A DNA stretch of 64,000 bases from assembly GCA_013399015.1 (NCBI GenBank), contig VWZX01010011.1, positions 248,001-312,000 of the forward strand, in the 5' to 3' direction. The notes under the pieces are model-generated. The model was not told the origin of the DNA. It made no database searches and was given only the letters and a program-made list of their open reading frames with translations. Positions 25,981 to 37,985 of the stretch are shown here, piece after piece (position 1 is the stretch's first letter; every line of letters begins with the position of its first letter). Position numbers and translations under genes: made by a program. This DNA is from Galbula dea (lineage: Eukaryota; Chordata; Aves; Piciformes; Galbulidae).

Positions 25981-26704
25981 TGTCCTAGTTTTGGCTGAGA
26001 TAGACTTAATTTTCTTCCTGTGGTTTTGGATTTAGTGTGAGCATAATGTTGTTAACACACTGACAGTTGTTGCTCAGCATTGTTTATTCTAAGCCAAGGG
26101 GTTTTCAGTTTCCCATGTTCTGCTAGTGAGCAGGAGCACAAGGTCCCAGGAGAGAGCGTGGCCAGGACGGCCAATTTGAACTAGCTAAAGGGATATTCCA
26201 TACCATAGAACATTGTAGCATACTGCTATAGGCCACAAAGGCCAGGTTTTCACAAAAGGGAAACTAGACAAGGCAGAGGTCAGTTTCTCACAAGGAAGAC
26301 GTTAGATATCCTGAGAGAGAGAGTGAGAGTCAGGTGGGAGAGGCCTTAATATTCTACAGAACATCGTGTCCAGTACATAAACCGGGAGAGTCTGGCTGGG
26401 AGGGACTGATAACTGCTGGGGGTCTCACCAGTCAGTGGGAGGTGAGTAGTTGCATCGTGTATCAGTTTTCTTTCTTGGGTTGTATTTCTGTCTCATTTTG
26501 TGATCTTCCTTTTCATGACTATCATTAGTAGTTTTGTTGTTGTTGTTGTTATTTTATTATTATTATTTCAGTTATTAAACTCTTCTCAACCCATGAGTTT
26601 TGCCCTTTTTCCCCTCTGATTCTCCTCCCCTTCCCACAACAAGGGGCGGGAGTGAGTGAGTAGCTGTGTGGTGGTTAGTTGACAGCTGGGGTTAAACCAC
26701 AACA
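25981..26704 (+). mobile_element. Solo LTR, avian ERVL-like family
   Basis: It starts TGTCCTAGTTTTGG and ends GGGGTTAAACCACAACA, with the TG...CA termini of an LTR. Both ends match a common avian LTR family, recognised from memory. Landmarks in order are 'gatattccataccatagaac', a TATA-like 'tacataa' (26374-26380), a poly(A) signal ATTAAA (26574-26579), 'ctcaacccatgagttttgcc', and 'gtgagtgagtagctgtgtgg' in U5. About 120 bp before the TATA-like site look like extra sequence. No internal retroviral region adjoins, so this is a solo LTR left by recombination. The 5-6 bp flanks do not match (cttac/ctggg). Confidence 0.88.
26531..26568. repeat. (GTT)n/(ATT)n microsatellite inside the LTR
   Basis: Five GTT units pass into four ATT units, just upstream of the LTR poly(A) signal. 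Confidence 0.85.
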
Positions 26705-29295
26705 CTGGGAAATCCACCTACATGGCTTTGAAGTTCTCTCATTGTTTTTTAGTCTTCTTTTATCCAAAGTTTATGAATTGCTGTAAATAATTAGGTTGTT
26801 CACCAACTGTACAATGTGCAGCTTGTCTCCCATTCCTTCTGCTTAATATTCCCTTACAGTTTACACAGTTGAAGATAGGAGAATTCTGCAGAATGGAACA
26901 GAGTAGAATAGGATAGAATAGAGTAGAAGTGTTCAGTCCCTAGTAAAGAATTAACATGTTTGTCCTTCCTTAGATATTGCTATATATTGGAGAACTGGAA
27001 TGGTTCAGCAACAACTGCATTTTTATTTTGTAATAAAAAACAACTGACAAGCTACATGAAAACTACTTTTGTAGTTGCTACTATTAAAATATAAATAATT
27101 TCATTACATTTGACACAACGATGTTATGCATTGCTGTTTCATTTTAATCTCAAGGTATGTTGTTTGTATTCAGTTTTCTTCTAGTACTTTGGAAAATGTT
27201 TCTTTTATTTGCAAGTCTGTCACTGTCTGTGTATTCACTCTATTTTTTCCAGAAGAGCTCCATCATGATCTTCCAACCACTGAAACCAATGAGAATTTTA
27301 CCATCAGTATCAAGCAGAGAAATACTGGGCTCATGCTAAAGTAATCTGAAAGTGTCACTATTTGAGATTATGATTTGACCAAATAATCTCACTGAACTCA
27401 TTTCTGTTAAGTAGGTGTTGGTCATGTGCAACCATTGTCATCCAAATTGCAGATATAGAGCAATGCAAAACATGTCCCTCTTCTTAGCTCTAGGTTGTTG
27501 TTGCAGGGATTGTAAAATCAGCACTGCAGGAATGTGCACACAAGTGAAAAAGCAACCAGTCCCCCAAAAATATAATTTGGGATATTCAGAGCTCTCTCCA
27601 GTTGATGGAAAAGAGACTTCTTGCATCCAGTGCAAAAGCATAGCTGGACATTGCAATTGCTCCTTCAAAGGGGGAAATGTTATGGGAAAATACTGGAAGA
27701 ACAGTGTGTGGTGGTAGGATGCCCGTGCGGGACTGCTGAGCTTCTGCACCTGGGAGGTGACAGCCAAGTAGAGCCAACAGCTTGCTCTCAGTACCACTGG
27801 TGCCATCTCCAAATGTTGCAGAGGAGTTCTGCCTGTGTGATGTTGATTAAATAGAAATCACACAAAATTCTGTTGGGTATTTCATTAGGAAGTGCTGCTT
27901 AGTGAACAGCCCCAGAACACTGATCTCTCTCTGAGCTGGAGGAGAAGCCCCTTGCCATAGACAGACCTGAGCAGGTTGTGTGCTAAACAGGTGAGTGCTT
28001 GAGACAAAACACTTCTCTGAGAGCTGTGGAAGGGTGGTTAGGAGGAGTGTGTGCCATGGTAGTGATTACAGACAAAGACTAGCCAATGCCATGTGAATTC
28101 TGGGTAATTTAAACAAGTGGTTATTCGACATCTCTTCATCATATGTATGTCCAGAGAACCCATTTTTCTTCAGCAAAAAAGTAGAATTTAAAGGAGCATT
28201 GTTTACATCTGCTCTACCCTTGAGAAATCAGTCTGTCAGAGAGGGCAGAGAATTGAAACTGGGAAGACTTTAGCACTACAGTGTCCCCAGGGGCTTTTCG
28301 CAGCATGAATTGTGTACGTTACCATTCAGCACTAGAAAATGGGGAACTGAAGAATCCATCTTAACCTTTATTCTGTAGAGAAGAAAATAATAGACTGGGA
28401 GTATGTTCTTAACCTAAATACTGAGATGTTCTCATCTATATAGAAATCTAAGCTTCCCTAGCACAATTTTAACTTAATGCTATGTAGATTTTAGATGTCT
28501 TAGAGGAAAGAGATACGCTTACATTTTACAATACATTATTTTTTTAACTCCATTTCAGTTGTAAAACATGCATTTCTTTAATTTCAGTTCAACAGTATCC
28601 TTGCCATTATTTTAAATACAGTTAATTTTGCACTTCTAATTACAAAAGAAGAAGTCAAAGATATAAAGAGAGATCCTCAGGAGAATAAACCTTGATTTTG
28701 GTCTACGTATATGATTGGATTAAACTGTGACCAATAAAACTAAATGCTGTTGTGAATGTTCAAGGAAGCTGAACAGGTTTCTGAAATTTGTATATCCCTG
28801 GCAAAATTACACCAGCTTCTGTCCTAGTAAATACAGTTAAGATACCCCTTAGGATTAGAACTAAACCTATATAGGGTTTGAACGCTTTTAGTAACAGTTC
28901 CTCTTTCATTTCCTTCAGGATTTCCTTCAGGAGATCATAAAAGTTAACTGCAAACCTGTAAAAATAAAATCTTATTTTTTTCCTTTAAGAGAAGAGTTCT
29001 ATACATTAGGAGGCTCTGTATTACTTGTCATGAGAACATTTGTTGTAAATTACTGAATAATAAGCATTAACTGCAGTAAAAGAAAGTATTTTAGAACAAA
29101 ATAGTTACTTGCTCTGAAAATCTTGCACTTGTAAAACAATTGACATTCTTGTCCTACTGTCAAAATATGGATTTGTTAAAATGGTCACAACTGTCTATGG
29201 CACAATGTCACTACTTGTGAAGGAAATGGATAATGGATATCATTATAAATAATGAAAGTGCATGACAAAGATTTATTGTCTCCACAACTCTTATT
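26705..29295. other. Low-copy DNA, no gene recognised
   Basis: A modestly GC-richer patch at 27400-27850 carries overlapping frames on both strands (100 codons plus at 27415, 124 codons minus ending at 27438). The plus frame has many Cys but no spacing I can assign to a family. No splice context or codon bias stands out, so I do not call a gene. Confidence 0.5.
26885..26930. repeat. (TAGAA)n-like pentamer repeat
   Basis: Imperfect GAATA/TAGAA units ('gagtagaataggatagaata') form about eight copies of a degenerate pentamer satellite. Confidence 0.8.
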
Positions 29296-30150
29296 AGAAT
29301 CATAGAAACATAGTATGTGAAGTTGGAAGGGACCTCTGGTCCAACTTTCCTGTTCAAACAGTGCTCCCTGGGGCCCATTGACCAAGACCACATCTAGACG
29401 GCTTTTGAATATCTCCAGGGACTCCACAAACTCCCTGGGCATCCTGTGCTAGTGCTGGGTTGGCATCAAAGTAAAAAAGTGTTTCCTGATGTTCAGATGG
29501 AGCCTCCTATGTTTCAGTTTGTCCCCATTGCACCTAGTCCTGTCACTGGGCACCAATGAAAAAAGCCTGACTTCTTTGCACCCTCCCTTCAAGAATTTAT
29601 CTGCATTAATAATATATCTCCCAGAGCCTCCTCTCCTCCAGGCTCTACAGTCCAGCTCTCTCAGCCTTTCCTCATAGAAGACATACTCCAGTCCCTTCAT
29701 CATCTTTGTGGCACTTCCTTGGATTTTCTCCATGTCTCTCTTGTACTGGGGAACCTCAAATTGGATCCAAGACTCCAGATGTGACCTCATCACTGCTGAG
29801 TAGAGTAGAAAGATCATACCCCTCAACCTGCTGGTAACACTTCTCCTGATGCAGCCCAGGATACCATCAGTCTTTGCTGCAAAGGCACACTTTTGGCTCA
29901 CAGTCAACTTGGTGTCTACCAGGACCCTCAGGTCCTTTTTGCCAAGCTGCTTTACAGCTGAGTGGTCCCTACCATGTCCTGGTACCTGGGATTGTTCCTC
30001 CCCAGGTGCAGAGCTTTGTGCTTCCTCTTGTTGAACTTCCTGAGGCTCCTGACAGACCATTTCTCCAGCCTGCCAATATCCCTCTGCATAATAGCATGAC
30101 CCTCTGGTGTATCAGCCTCTCCTCCCAGTTCTGTATTATCAGAAGTTTAA
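29296..30150 (-). mobile_element. CR1: CR1 LINE, 855 bp, ORF2 C-terminal part largely open
   Basis: The copy is read from 30150 to 29296. It begins at the RT active-site region (the normal Asp-Asp pair seems to read D-N here, but this lies at the truncation point). It continues with G-G-E-A, then 'KKDLRVLVDTKLTVSQKCAF', 'TDGILGCIRRSV' and 'GNGDKLKHRR'-type sequence. A 203-codon frame (30060-29449) is open across most of this, with in-frame losses. The 3' UTR ends at 'ctatgtttctatgattcta'. It is of another subfamily than the 7064 copy, judging by its 'tgttcagatggagcctccta' block, which recurs at 62602. Confidence 0.95.
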
Positions 30151-32736
30151 TTTTTTTTTCTGTGGCAGTTTCTCCATGCTGCTGAAGGATTTTGTACTTT
30201 GTACAAAGCTGGAGATGTATTACTGAGTGTAGTGGAGATAAGGCTGTCAGAATCTATTTTAAATAGTATCCTGTACTTTATAAAACTATACTGTTTGTGT
30301 GTTTCTCGTGTTAGTTTGTATTCCTAATCCTTTACTGTATCCGGTTTTCTTCTAACAGCCACCTACAAGACTGCAGGTCTGTAAAAATCAAACACAACCT
30401 TGATATAAATTCACTTCTCTCCCAATTTAGTAAGAACTTGAATGGGCTGAAAACACTGGACCTTCTTTTTGGTTACTGTTTGAGCTTAGCAATTAATTTC
30501 TTTTTTCAGACTTGTATAACGCCTCCTAGAAATAGGTGAATATCATCTACTTTTTGTTTCCCAGCTAGAAAGGAATTAGTAATTCAGTTAACAAAAATGC
30601 TTATTTTGTTTTCATCCTGGTTGTCTCTCATTCTGTTTGATAAGGTGGCAGTGCTAATGCTTAACACCAGCCTAGTTACCAGAAGACAGGTAAATGAGTA
30701 AAGATTTGGTGATAATTTCCTCAAATATTGCCTGTCTGGTTCTGTAAATATGAGCCAGCTCGTTGCAGTCGGTTAGGAATAGTGATAGTCTTATACTATT
30801 TTACATCTCCAGCAAAAGGATTTCTCTCCCTGTAGAAAGTTTTGGGAGCAGATGAGTTTGAGGCATTCTTCCACAAGAGGGCTCCAGGTTTCAGATTCAG
30901 CCTTGCCAATTCTCCTCTGACAGCCTACGCAGCAGGGAGCAGTGCCACAGAACTAGCAGGAATTCAGTTTTCTTTCTGTAAAATGAGTTTTTATTAGCCT
31001 TGTGATTCTTCCACAACATTCCTTACATATGCCCCCGTAGCAGAAAGTTCCAAAGTATCTCTTAAAATAGTATTTTTTCTGTGTTTTGTGTTTACATCAC
31101 AATCCAAAACAACCAGAACATTTCTAATAAGACCTCAGAAATTTCTGTAGTTGCCATTTTCTGCTATTATATGAACATGGTCCATCCCCTCTGTAGATAA
31201 AACCTCTATATAGCTCAGAGAACTTGATGGTTTCACAGGGTCTGAGGTTCAAAAAATGCTAGCAGCAGCTCTTTGCTTTTGTTCATTCTTTTAATATTGT
31301 TATGCTTATAAAAATACTGTGAGACAAATTTGGAAATAAATACCTTTCTCCCTTATCATGTAAGCATTGGAGAGAGTATTTTCAAACACTTTCTTTTAAA
31401 TCAACTTCTTCCTTCTCAAATTTAATGTCATTATCTACAAAATGCCAAATTCCTTGAATTGCCATTAAAAATAAAATGGTAACTAAGGCAGTCCTGTGAC
31501 TTTTTTACTGAGAGATAAAAGACAAGTGACAGTGTAAAGATTTCTGTTTGTTTTGCTTCCCTATGATTAGGTGTAAGTCATGTGGTTCACTTCATAAACC
31601 CACCTGCTGCAGCATGTTCCTATTAAGCCAGGAGAGCTGCTTCCACTTACTGTAATGTAATGAGAGGCAGAATCTTACCTCTAACCTGTTCTGTCTGGAC
31701 AGAAGTGAATGTAAGTAACATATTTCTGGCTTCTAATGGCTCAGAATATTTGTGGGGAGGAAGGAGAAGAAAATGGCCTTTGACCCTTAGTTTTGCCAGA
31801 GCTCAGAAGTGCAGAAAAATCTGAAAATGAAAAATGATGGAATGGAGGAGTAAGATACATTGTATTCAAGCCTAAAAGAGAGTGATTAAAAACAAACAAC
31901 AAAAGAACTAAAACTTTGCTTCACTTTTGTAAAAAAAAAAACAAACCTGAAGTTACTTTCTTTTCAATTAATTTCTTATTCCTTTTAAAGTTCTTTGAAA
32001 AATGAATGTAAAATATGTAAAAAAAGGTCCTTGATTCTGAGCAAAGCAAGGAATCTTAGTCTGTGCACTACAGAAATTCATACAAATTCAATATGATTTC
32101 AAAAGGCTGCTTAGCAGATTTAGGGTTGTATGCATTTTGTTTGAAATACAGAGATTTTGTGGATTTTGTGTATGCCTTTGAAGTAATTTTTACAAAGTAA
32201 CCTGCATGAATGAAGAGTTTATTTTTTAAAAATGTGCCTCACAGCACATCTACTTCACGTCCATAACAATCATCCCTCCAATCCTGGCAGCTGGTTTCTT
32301 ACAACAGCAAAGTGGATCTATTAGAGCAAATGAAAACAGTGAATTTGATATGATATTAAAATGTCTGTTTAAAGAAATACAGTTCCTGAGAACACCTGCT
32401 TGATTCAGCTGTAAGGAGGGGCTGAAGTCACATCCCTGTCAGAAGCACTGGGATACAGGATCATGCATTTTATTGCTTCTTGGTAACAGAACCTGAATTA
32501 GCCTTTCAGCCTCTCTAATTTTGCCTAGCACTTGTGATGGACTCCCCACATATGGGCACACAAGTTACTCTCTCTCCTTCACACAGTGACACAGGACTTC
32601 GTTAATGGCTAGAGTATTTTTTGGCAGCATAAGTGATTCACAAAGGCTTTGTAAGATCTATTAGTACAGATTACTATAGACTAAAGAATTTGTGCCATAG
32701 GAACAGTCTCAGACATGGTGAAGGGGACATGATCTC
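30151..32736. other. Low-copy DNA, ~2.6 kb, no gene seen
   Basis: No recognised repeat, and no frame worth calling. It includes a short A-run at about 31931-31942. Confidence 0.55.
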
Positions 32737-32776
32737 CTTCAGGGGAGGTTTAGGTTGGATATTAGGAAAAAAGATA
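32737..32776 (+). mobile_element. CR1: CR1 scrap (ORF2 C-terminus)
   Basis: Forty bases, 'caggggaggtttaggttgga' plus 'tattaggaaaa', match the CR1 stretch coding Q-G-R-F-x-L-D-I-R-K. It is short and isolated, but the string is characteristic. Confidence 0.6.
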
Positions 32777-32820
32777 GTAGGCTAAAGAGAGCTGGTTAAC
32801 ATTTAAATATAATTTCCTCC

Positions 32821-33100
32821 AAGCTCAGGATCAGTGTATTCCTAAGAGGAATAAATCAAGCAAGGGAAATAGGAGACCTGCATGGCTGAGGAAGGAGCTT
32901 CTGGAAAAGCTCAGGTGGAAGAATGAAGTTTACAGGACATGGAAGAAGGGGCTGACCACTTGGGAGGCTTACAAAAGTGTTGTCAGAGTGTGCAGGGATG
33001 AAACAAGAAAATCTAAGGCCTCCTTGTAATTGAGCTTGACTAGGGATATCAAGGTGAAGAGAAAAGGTTTCTTAAGTGTATTTTTCAGGCAGATCATGAG
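32821..33100 (+). mobile_element. CR1: CR1 ORF2 fragment upstream of the RT domain
   Basis: Translated in the plus frame, it reads a Pro-Ala-Trp-Leu segment, then 'KELLEKLRWKNEVYRTWKKG', 'TTWEAYKSVVRVCRDET', a TAA stop at 33027-33029, and 'LTRDIKVKRKGFLK'. This is the linker between the endonuclease and RT of CR1 ORF2, a part rarely retained because copies are 5'-truncated. No RT follows. The next CR1 sequence is the 3' end at 33358 on the same strand, so the two may be remains of one longer copy. Confidence 0.82.
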
Positions 33101-33357
33101 TGTGTGGAGATCTCTAACACACTGAATGTGGGCAATAAGTTCACCTTGTTTGAAGCAAATGTTACTGTTTGGACCATGAACTCGAAATCACTTTCTGTGA
33201 GTTCTCAGAAGTAAATTATTATACACAATCATGTCTTGCTGCTCTTCAATGTAAAGCTTTGAAAAAGGGCAAGAAAAGCCATTGCTGGTGTGAGGGAGCT
33301 TTTGTTAGATTTTACAGAAATGGTTAAAAAATACTTTGAATGCATTAAGATGACTCT
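33101..33357. other. Spacer between CR1 pieces
   Basis: About 260 bp with no clear CR1 match. It could be a foreign insert within one CR1 copy or plain flanking DNA. Confidence 0.4.
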
Positions 33358-33781
33358 GACCAGCAGGCCAAGGGAGATTCTCCTCTCCCTCTACTCTGCC
33401 CTAGTGAGGTCACATCTGGAGTATTGTGTCCAGTTCTGGGCTCTCCAGTTAAAGAGAGACAAGAAACTGCTGGAGAGTCCAGCAGGGGCTACAAAGATGC
33501 TGAGGGAAGTGAAGCATCTCTGTGAGGAGGAAAGGCTGAAAGCCCTGGGAAGTTGCACCTGAACTTGAGGAAAAGATTCTTTGCTGTGAGGATGCCAGAG
33601 CACTGGACCAGGCTGCCCAGAGAGGTTGTCTAGTCTCCTTTTCTGGAGAGATTCCAAACCTGGATGTGATCTTGGGCAACCTGCTCTGGGTGACCCTGCT
33701 GGAGAAGGGAGGGGTGGACTAAGTGATCCCCAGAGGTAAGATCCAAACCTCATCATGATGGGACTCTGGGATTCTGTGAAA
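33358..33781 (+). mobile_element. CR1: CR1 LINE 3' fragment with internal deletion
   Basis: It runs from 'gaccagcaggccaagggaga' through 'tctactctgccctagtgagg' and 'tacaaagatgctgaggg'. It then jumps at about 33549 ('agccctggg' to 'aagttgcacc'), losing ~150 bp, and continues with 'cagagaggttgtctagtctc' to the tail 'ctctgggattctgtgaa'. The frame 33290-33562 is ORF2 C-terminus with the first 23 codons from flanking DNA. Confidence 0.94.
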
Positions 33782-36505
33782 TTCAGAACTTCCCAACAAA
33801 AGCAACACCCAGAGGGTTTCCACTTTTTCTTGCAGGGCACATAGAAATAGGGAGGAATTGAACCAGTGCTGTATATCTTTGTCCTCTTTCACTATTACTC
33901 CTTAGATAGTTGTTTTTCTGTCTTCCTCATGATGCTTTTTTATGCCAAAATGTAAACTTTAACTAAACTTCCAGCTGTTATAATGAGTAGCTGCTGTAAA
34001 AGGTGAGGTAATTCTTTAGTGATAGGCCAGGAACAGGTGCAGCTCTGAGATCTTCATAGGGAGGGGTTTATTGGCAGGTATGACAAACCCTTCCAGGAAC
34101 AGAAAAGTCTCTGATCTCAGAAGAGTCTCAAGAAAGCAACTGTATTGGGGTGAATATGTTAGTGACAGAAGATTAGTTTTCAAGCTGTAGTACATTGGTA
34201 TTAACCTAAATGTTCCTATCTGTGTTCCAATTCATGAAAGGTTTGAGTGGTACAATTTGAAATCACTGCTTTTAGCACTAGACCAGGAAGACAAGGTTTA
34301 TTCACTGAGAATTCTATCTTCATTTTAAAGAGAGCAGGGGAAGTCAGATTCAGCAAGAGATACAGGCCAAGTAGAGGTATGGATTGGGTAGAATTTTTCC
34401 AGACGTGGGATTTTGTCCATTATCATTCCTGCAGTTTGGATTTCAGTTTGAAAATATTAATGTTGATCAAATACTGTACCTTTTGCCCACCCTAGAAGGG
34501 GCAACTGTGATAAAGAAAATGACAATCAGTCTGAAGTTTCCTTTTTAAGCTACTTTGTTTCTTCAAACATCAAATTCTTCTCCTCTGGACAACTCACTAG
34601 TCAAAGACAGATGGAGATGTGGGCTTAAGATTTCTGCATAAGTTCATTAACTTATGTAAGCCTTCTTTCTACCTATATAAAGTAGCAAAACAACATTAAA
34701 GGCTCAGCCTATTATTAACTGTCTATTTACTGTCTTCATAGACAGATGTGTGATACAAGTGTGTTCTCAGTTACATGTTGTGACTTCACTCAGTCCTTTG
34801 TGAGACAGGAAACCAGCACACACAGATTGTACAAACATCACAGGATCACGTGCATACCTTGTATAGGGATTTCCATGTGCATCTGGAATTAGGTTGTATG
34901 AAATTACTGTTGACTCCAGCATTTGCCTTTGTGCCAGATCCAATCAACAGCAAAATAGTTTGGGTCACCTCAGAATAGTGCTTAAGGTGTCAAAATAATT
35001 ACACATCACAAAAATCAACCCTAGCCAAATCAACAAATCTAGCCTTCTTGTAGTGTTCTGGTAGCACATTTTCATAGTTTGCATGAAACTGGATATGCTC
35101 TTGACGTCATAATATATCCCTGAGGGTTCAAAAGGCCAGCATCTTATCCATCTTGGACAATCTTTCAACAGCATGGTCAACAAAGCCCAGATTGCCTTTC
35201 CACTTTTCTCTGGTACATTAGTTTGCCCTAGTTCACAGAGATTTTCACAGCAAGAATGTAATCAGTGAAGTCTTCTGCTCATTAGTAGTGTCTCACATGG
35301 ACCTACAGTGCACTGTTTCTTTTTGTCTGTTCTTTTAAAAGCCCTGCAGCCTCAGAAGTTGGTGTTCATGGAATAGCTGCAGAGGTATCAGACAGGAGAC
35401 TCACTGTGGGGGAGTGAATAGTCTCTTGATTATTCCTTCTGAGCAATGTTAGAGAGGAACAGAGGCCTTCTTCTTAAAGCAGATACCTGGGGTGAGAAGG
35501 GAAACTGGGTTGAGCAAAACAGAGAAAAAGTTTCATCCCTGGATAAAAGATGGGATAAACTAAGGAAAAGTTCCATCACACAAATCAGGTTACCTTATAG
35601 CTATTTCCTAACTCACTGTTTTTTATGTTGATATGAAACTCAACTCTCCCTTGAAGTCCTGTTGCACTGTGTTCACATTTAAGAGTCCTTAATGGTAACT
35701 TCCATAGCTCAAAACTTTCTCATCCAGAAGTTTGGGTGGGGACTCATTTTCTCTGTGGGCTGTAAGACGGCTGGAGAAGTTGTGTGGTACTTTGGAATGC
35801 CAAGCATCCACTTCCTAAGTTTATTTTGCAGATAAATAGAAAAGGGAAATTCTTAAATGGAAAATACACTAGATTTTTATCAGCAGTGCTTCACAAACTG
35901 CTAATTGGGGATAATTTTTTTCTAGTATGATTAATTAACAATTAAAATTAAGAAACTAGCCAAGCTGGAGAGTAGATGGCTGAAGTTGATGCAAAATCCT
36001 ATACATCAACTGAGTTTTCTTTCTGTGCTGACTGGAGTTTAACCCCTTTAGAGAGCTTCTGTAAAATCAGTGCACCACTTACTTGCTGAAAATAAGACTG
36101 AAATGGGTAGAGTCTGAAAATAAGACTGGATTGGTTAGAGGAGCCCTTCTTGGTATTTTGCTGTGATATTTTACTTACCTCATGCAATACTATGCAATGT
36201 CTTGTTATTTGTAGGACCTGTACTTACTCTTTAACAAAAAAACAAACCAACAAAAAAAACCCTGAAACCAACAAACAAAAAAAGGGGGAGTAAAGTTCAT
36301 TTAATGTGGTTTGTATTGTTAATATCAAATGTTTTTGTTATAAGTTGGTTTAGTGTAATTATTTTGGATCCATAATCTCTATTTTCTACAGGGAGAGTTT
36401 CTTGCTCCTCTCTGGAAGATGCCATGATTTCTTTGAGTTTGGTCCCTTCCTCAACATACAGGCATGAATTAGACTATTTCATGAATATTAATCCCAATTG
36501 TGTTA
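33782..36505. other. Low-copy DNA, ~2.7 kb, no gene seen
   Basis: No recognised repeat except an A/C-rich patch at 36234-36285. Frames are 82 codons or shorter and featureless. Confidence 0.55.
36234..36285. repeat. A/C-rich low-complexity tract
   Basis: 'aaaaaaacaaaccaac' type units, similar in composition to the tract at 25433. Confidence 0.7.
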
Positions 36506-36586
36506 CAGAATCACAGAATTACTAAGGTTGGAAGAGAACTCCAAGATCATCAAGTCTAACTGACAACCTATCACCACCATGCCTCT
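36506..36586 (-). mobile_element. CR1: CR1 3' UTR scrap
   Basis: About 80 bp: the tail complement 'acagaatcacagaattacta', then 'ggttggaagagaactccaag' and 'atcatcaagtctaac'. The match stops just before the 37-bp tandem duplication that follows. Confidence 0.88.
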
Positions 36587-36653
36587 TTAGAGCATGTCTA
36601 AATTTTAGGTCTAATTTAGCTCATTAGAGCATGTCTAATTTTAGGTCTATGAT
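36587..36653. repeat. 37-bp tandem duplication
   Basis: The unit 'ttagagcatgtctaa...ttaggtcta' occurs at 36587 and again at 36624. The offset is 37 bp with a 1-base indel. It abuts the broken end of the CR1 scrap. Confidence 0.85.
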
Positions 36654-37596
36654 GATGGGGTCGAAACCAAAACCTCTCTTGTCTGCTGCTAGCACCTCAA
36701 AAACAAACAAGAGCAACCAACCGAAAAGAAAAGGTTTGGGGTTCCTAAAAGAAGACTCCTATACAATTAGAAGGGAGAAAAAGCAAAGGAAAGGATTTGT
36801 CCCCCTTCAGTCCTTGAACTAGAGTCCATGCTGTGCTTGGGGTTTGCTCCTGTAGAGATACTCACAGAAGCTAGGTAGCTAACTCATTTTATTAGAACCG
36901 TCTTTAATGCTGTCCTCAAAGTCATTGTCTTCTGCCAGTAGAAGTGCTCATTAACTGGAAGTGATAATAGCAATTTAGGAGGACTTTCCACCATTAAAAA
37001 TGAATTATTTTATTTATATTCTTCCAACCTTATTGCCAAGGAAAGAAACATGCACAAAATGTGGTAAGATGGAGCACTTAAGTGTCATTCAGTATTATTT
37101 AAAGGAAGATCTATGAAATAACTACACAGTTCATCAAGCAGATGAATATAAATAGTGCTGCCAATGTTTTATGTTGGCATATAACTAACAAAAGATGTCA
37201 AAACCAGCTGAGTTAACAAAGAAATAAAGCAAATGTTATTCTAAATCTGAATTACAATGCCAGTGGAATTTTTAACTTCTTACTCTGTGAGCAAAACATT
37301 GAAGATGTCATATATGAAAAAAAATAAACTTCCATATTCATTAGAACATACCAGTTTCTTGAGACAGCAAAACAAGCTGAAACAAACAACAACAACAACA
37401 AAGCACAGTTTGAAATGCATGGGGATTGGGGGATTTTATTAAAAAAAAAAAAAGAAAATTTACAGTATTTTGGGTGTGTAGAAGTGCAGTTTCTTGCATA
37501 AACCTTACTATTTAATTTCATTTGGCATTGGGGAATGTTTAGTTTGAAAATGTGCACCTTAAACTGTAAGGAGCCTCTTTATGTTATCTAGTTTAA
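36654..37596. other. Low-copy DNA with short simple repeats
   Basis: It includes (CAA)n at 37383-37403 and an A-run at 37441-37453. A basic 63-codon plus frame (36631-36822), rich in Lys/Ser, has no recognisable domain and begins within the tandem duplication, so I do not call it. Confidence 0.55.
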
Positions 37597-37985
37597 TTTC
37601 TGCTCAAAGGGTTTTCTTTCAGGGTCAGGACAACAGACCATAACTGCCACCACCAGCCTGTCCTGGGACATCCACTGCTCCCAGTGTCCCAGGGGCTCCA
37701 TTTCAGCTCAGACTCTGAAGTCCTTTGCAAGAAAGGCTGTGTCGAGCTCTGCACCTTGCTGCTCCTCACTGCTTGGCTGAGCTGCCCTCAGATCTGACTC
37801 ATCATCTTGCATTTGTTGGATGGTGAGTTGGCTGTCAAGGGAACATGGGATCTCACCAGCCCTCTTCTGCTTGCCTCAGCAGGGTACAGCAGGGCTGCAG
37901 ACTTTGTGGAGATGGTGCTGTCCCTTAGTGGTGTTGTGATCACCCTTAACTCCTGGTAGCTCTACTCTTACTTCTCCATGATACT
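37597..37985 (+). other. GC-rich, exon-like block of unknown origin
   Basis: This block is markedly richer in G+C than its AT-rich surroundings. A pyrimidine tract plus AG ('gttttctttcag', ending 37622) and a strong donor-like 'ATG|GTGAGT' (37822/37823) bracket exactly 200 bp. One frame is open from 37597 to a TGA at 37795-37797. It reads V-R-T-T-D-H-N-C-H-H from 37624 and later a hydrophobic 'CTLLLLTAWLSC'. There is no ATG, and the stop precedes the donor by 25 bp. It could be a non-coding RNA exon, a piece of a pseudogene, or an unrecognised repeat. I do not know the family. Confidence 0.35.

Noticed and set aside
25976..26709. Target-site duplication for the LTR at 25981
   Set aside because: Flanks 'cttac' and 'ctggg' agree at only two of five positions.
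27415..27812. Overlapping 100- and 124-codon frames on both strands, Cys-rich on plus
   Set aside because: No known Cys spacing, no signal peptide, and both strands are equally open, which is typical of chance.
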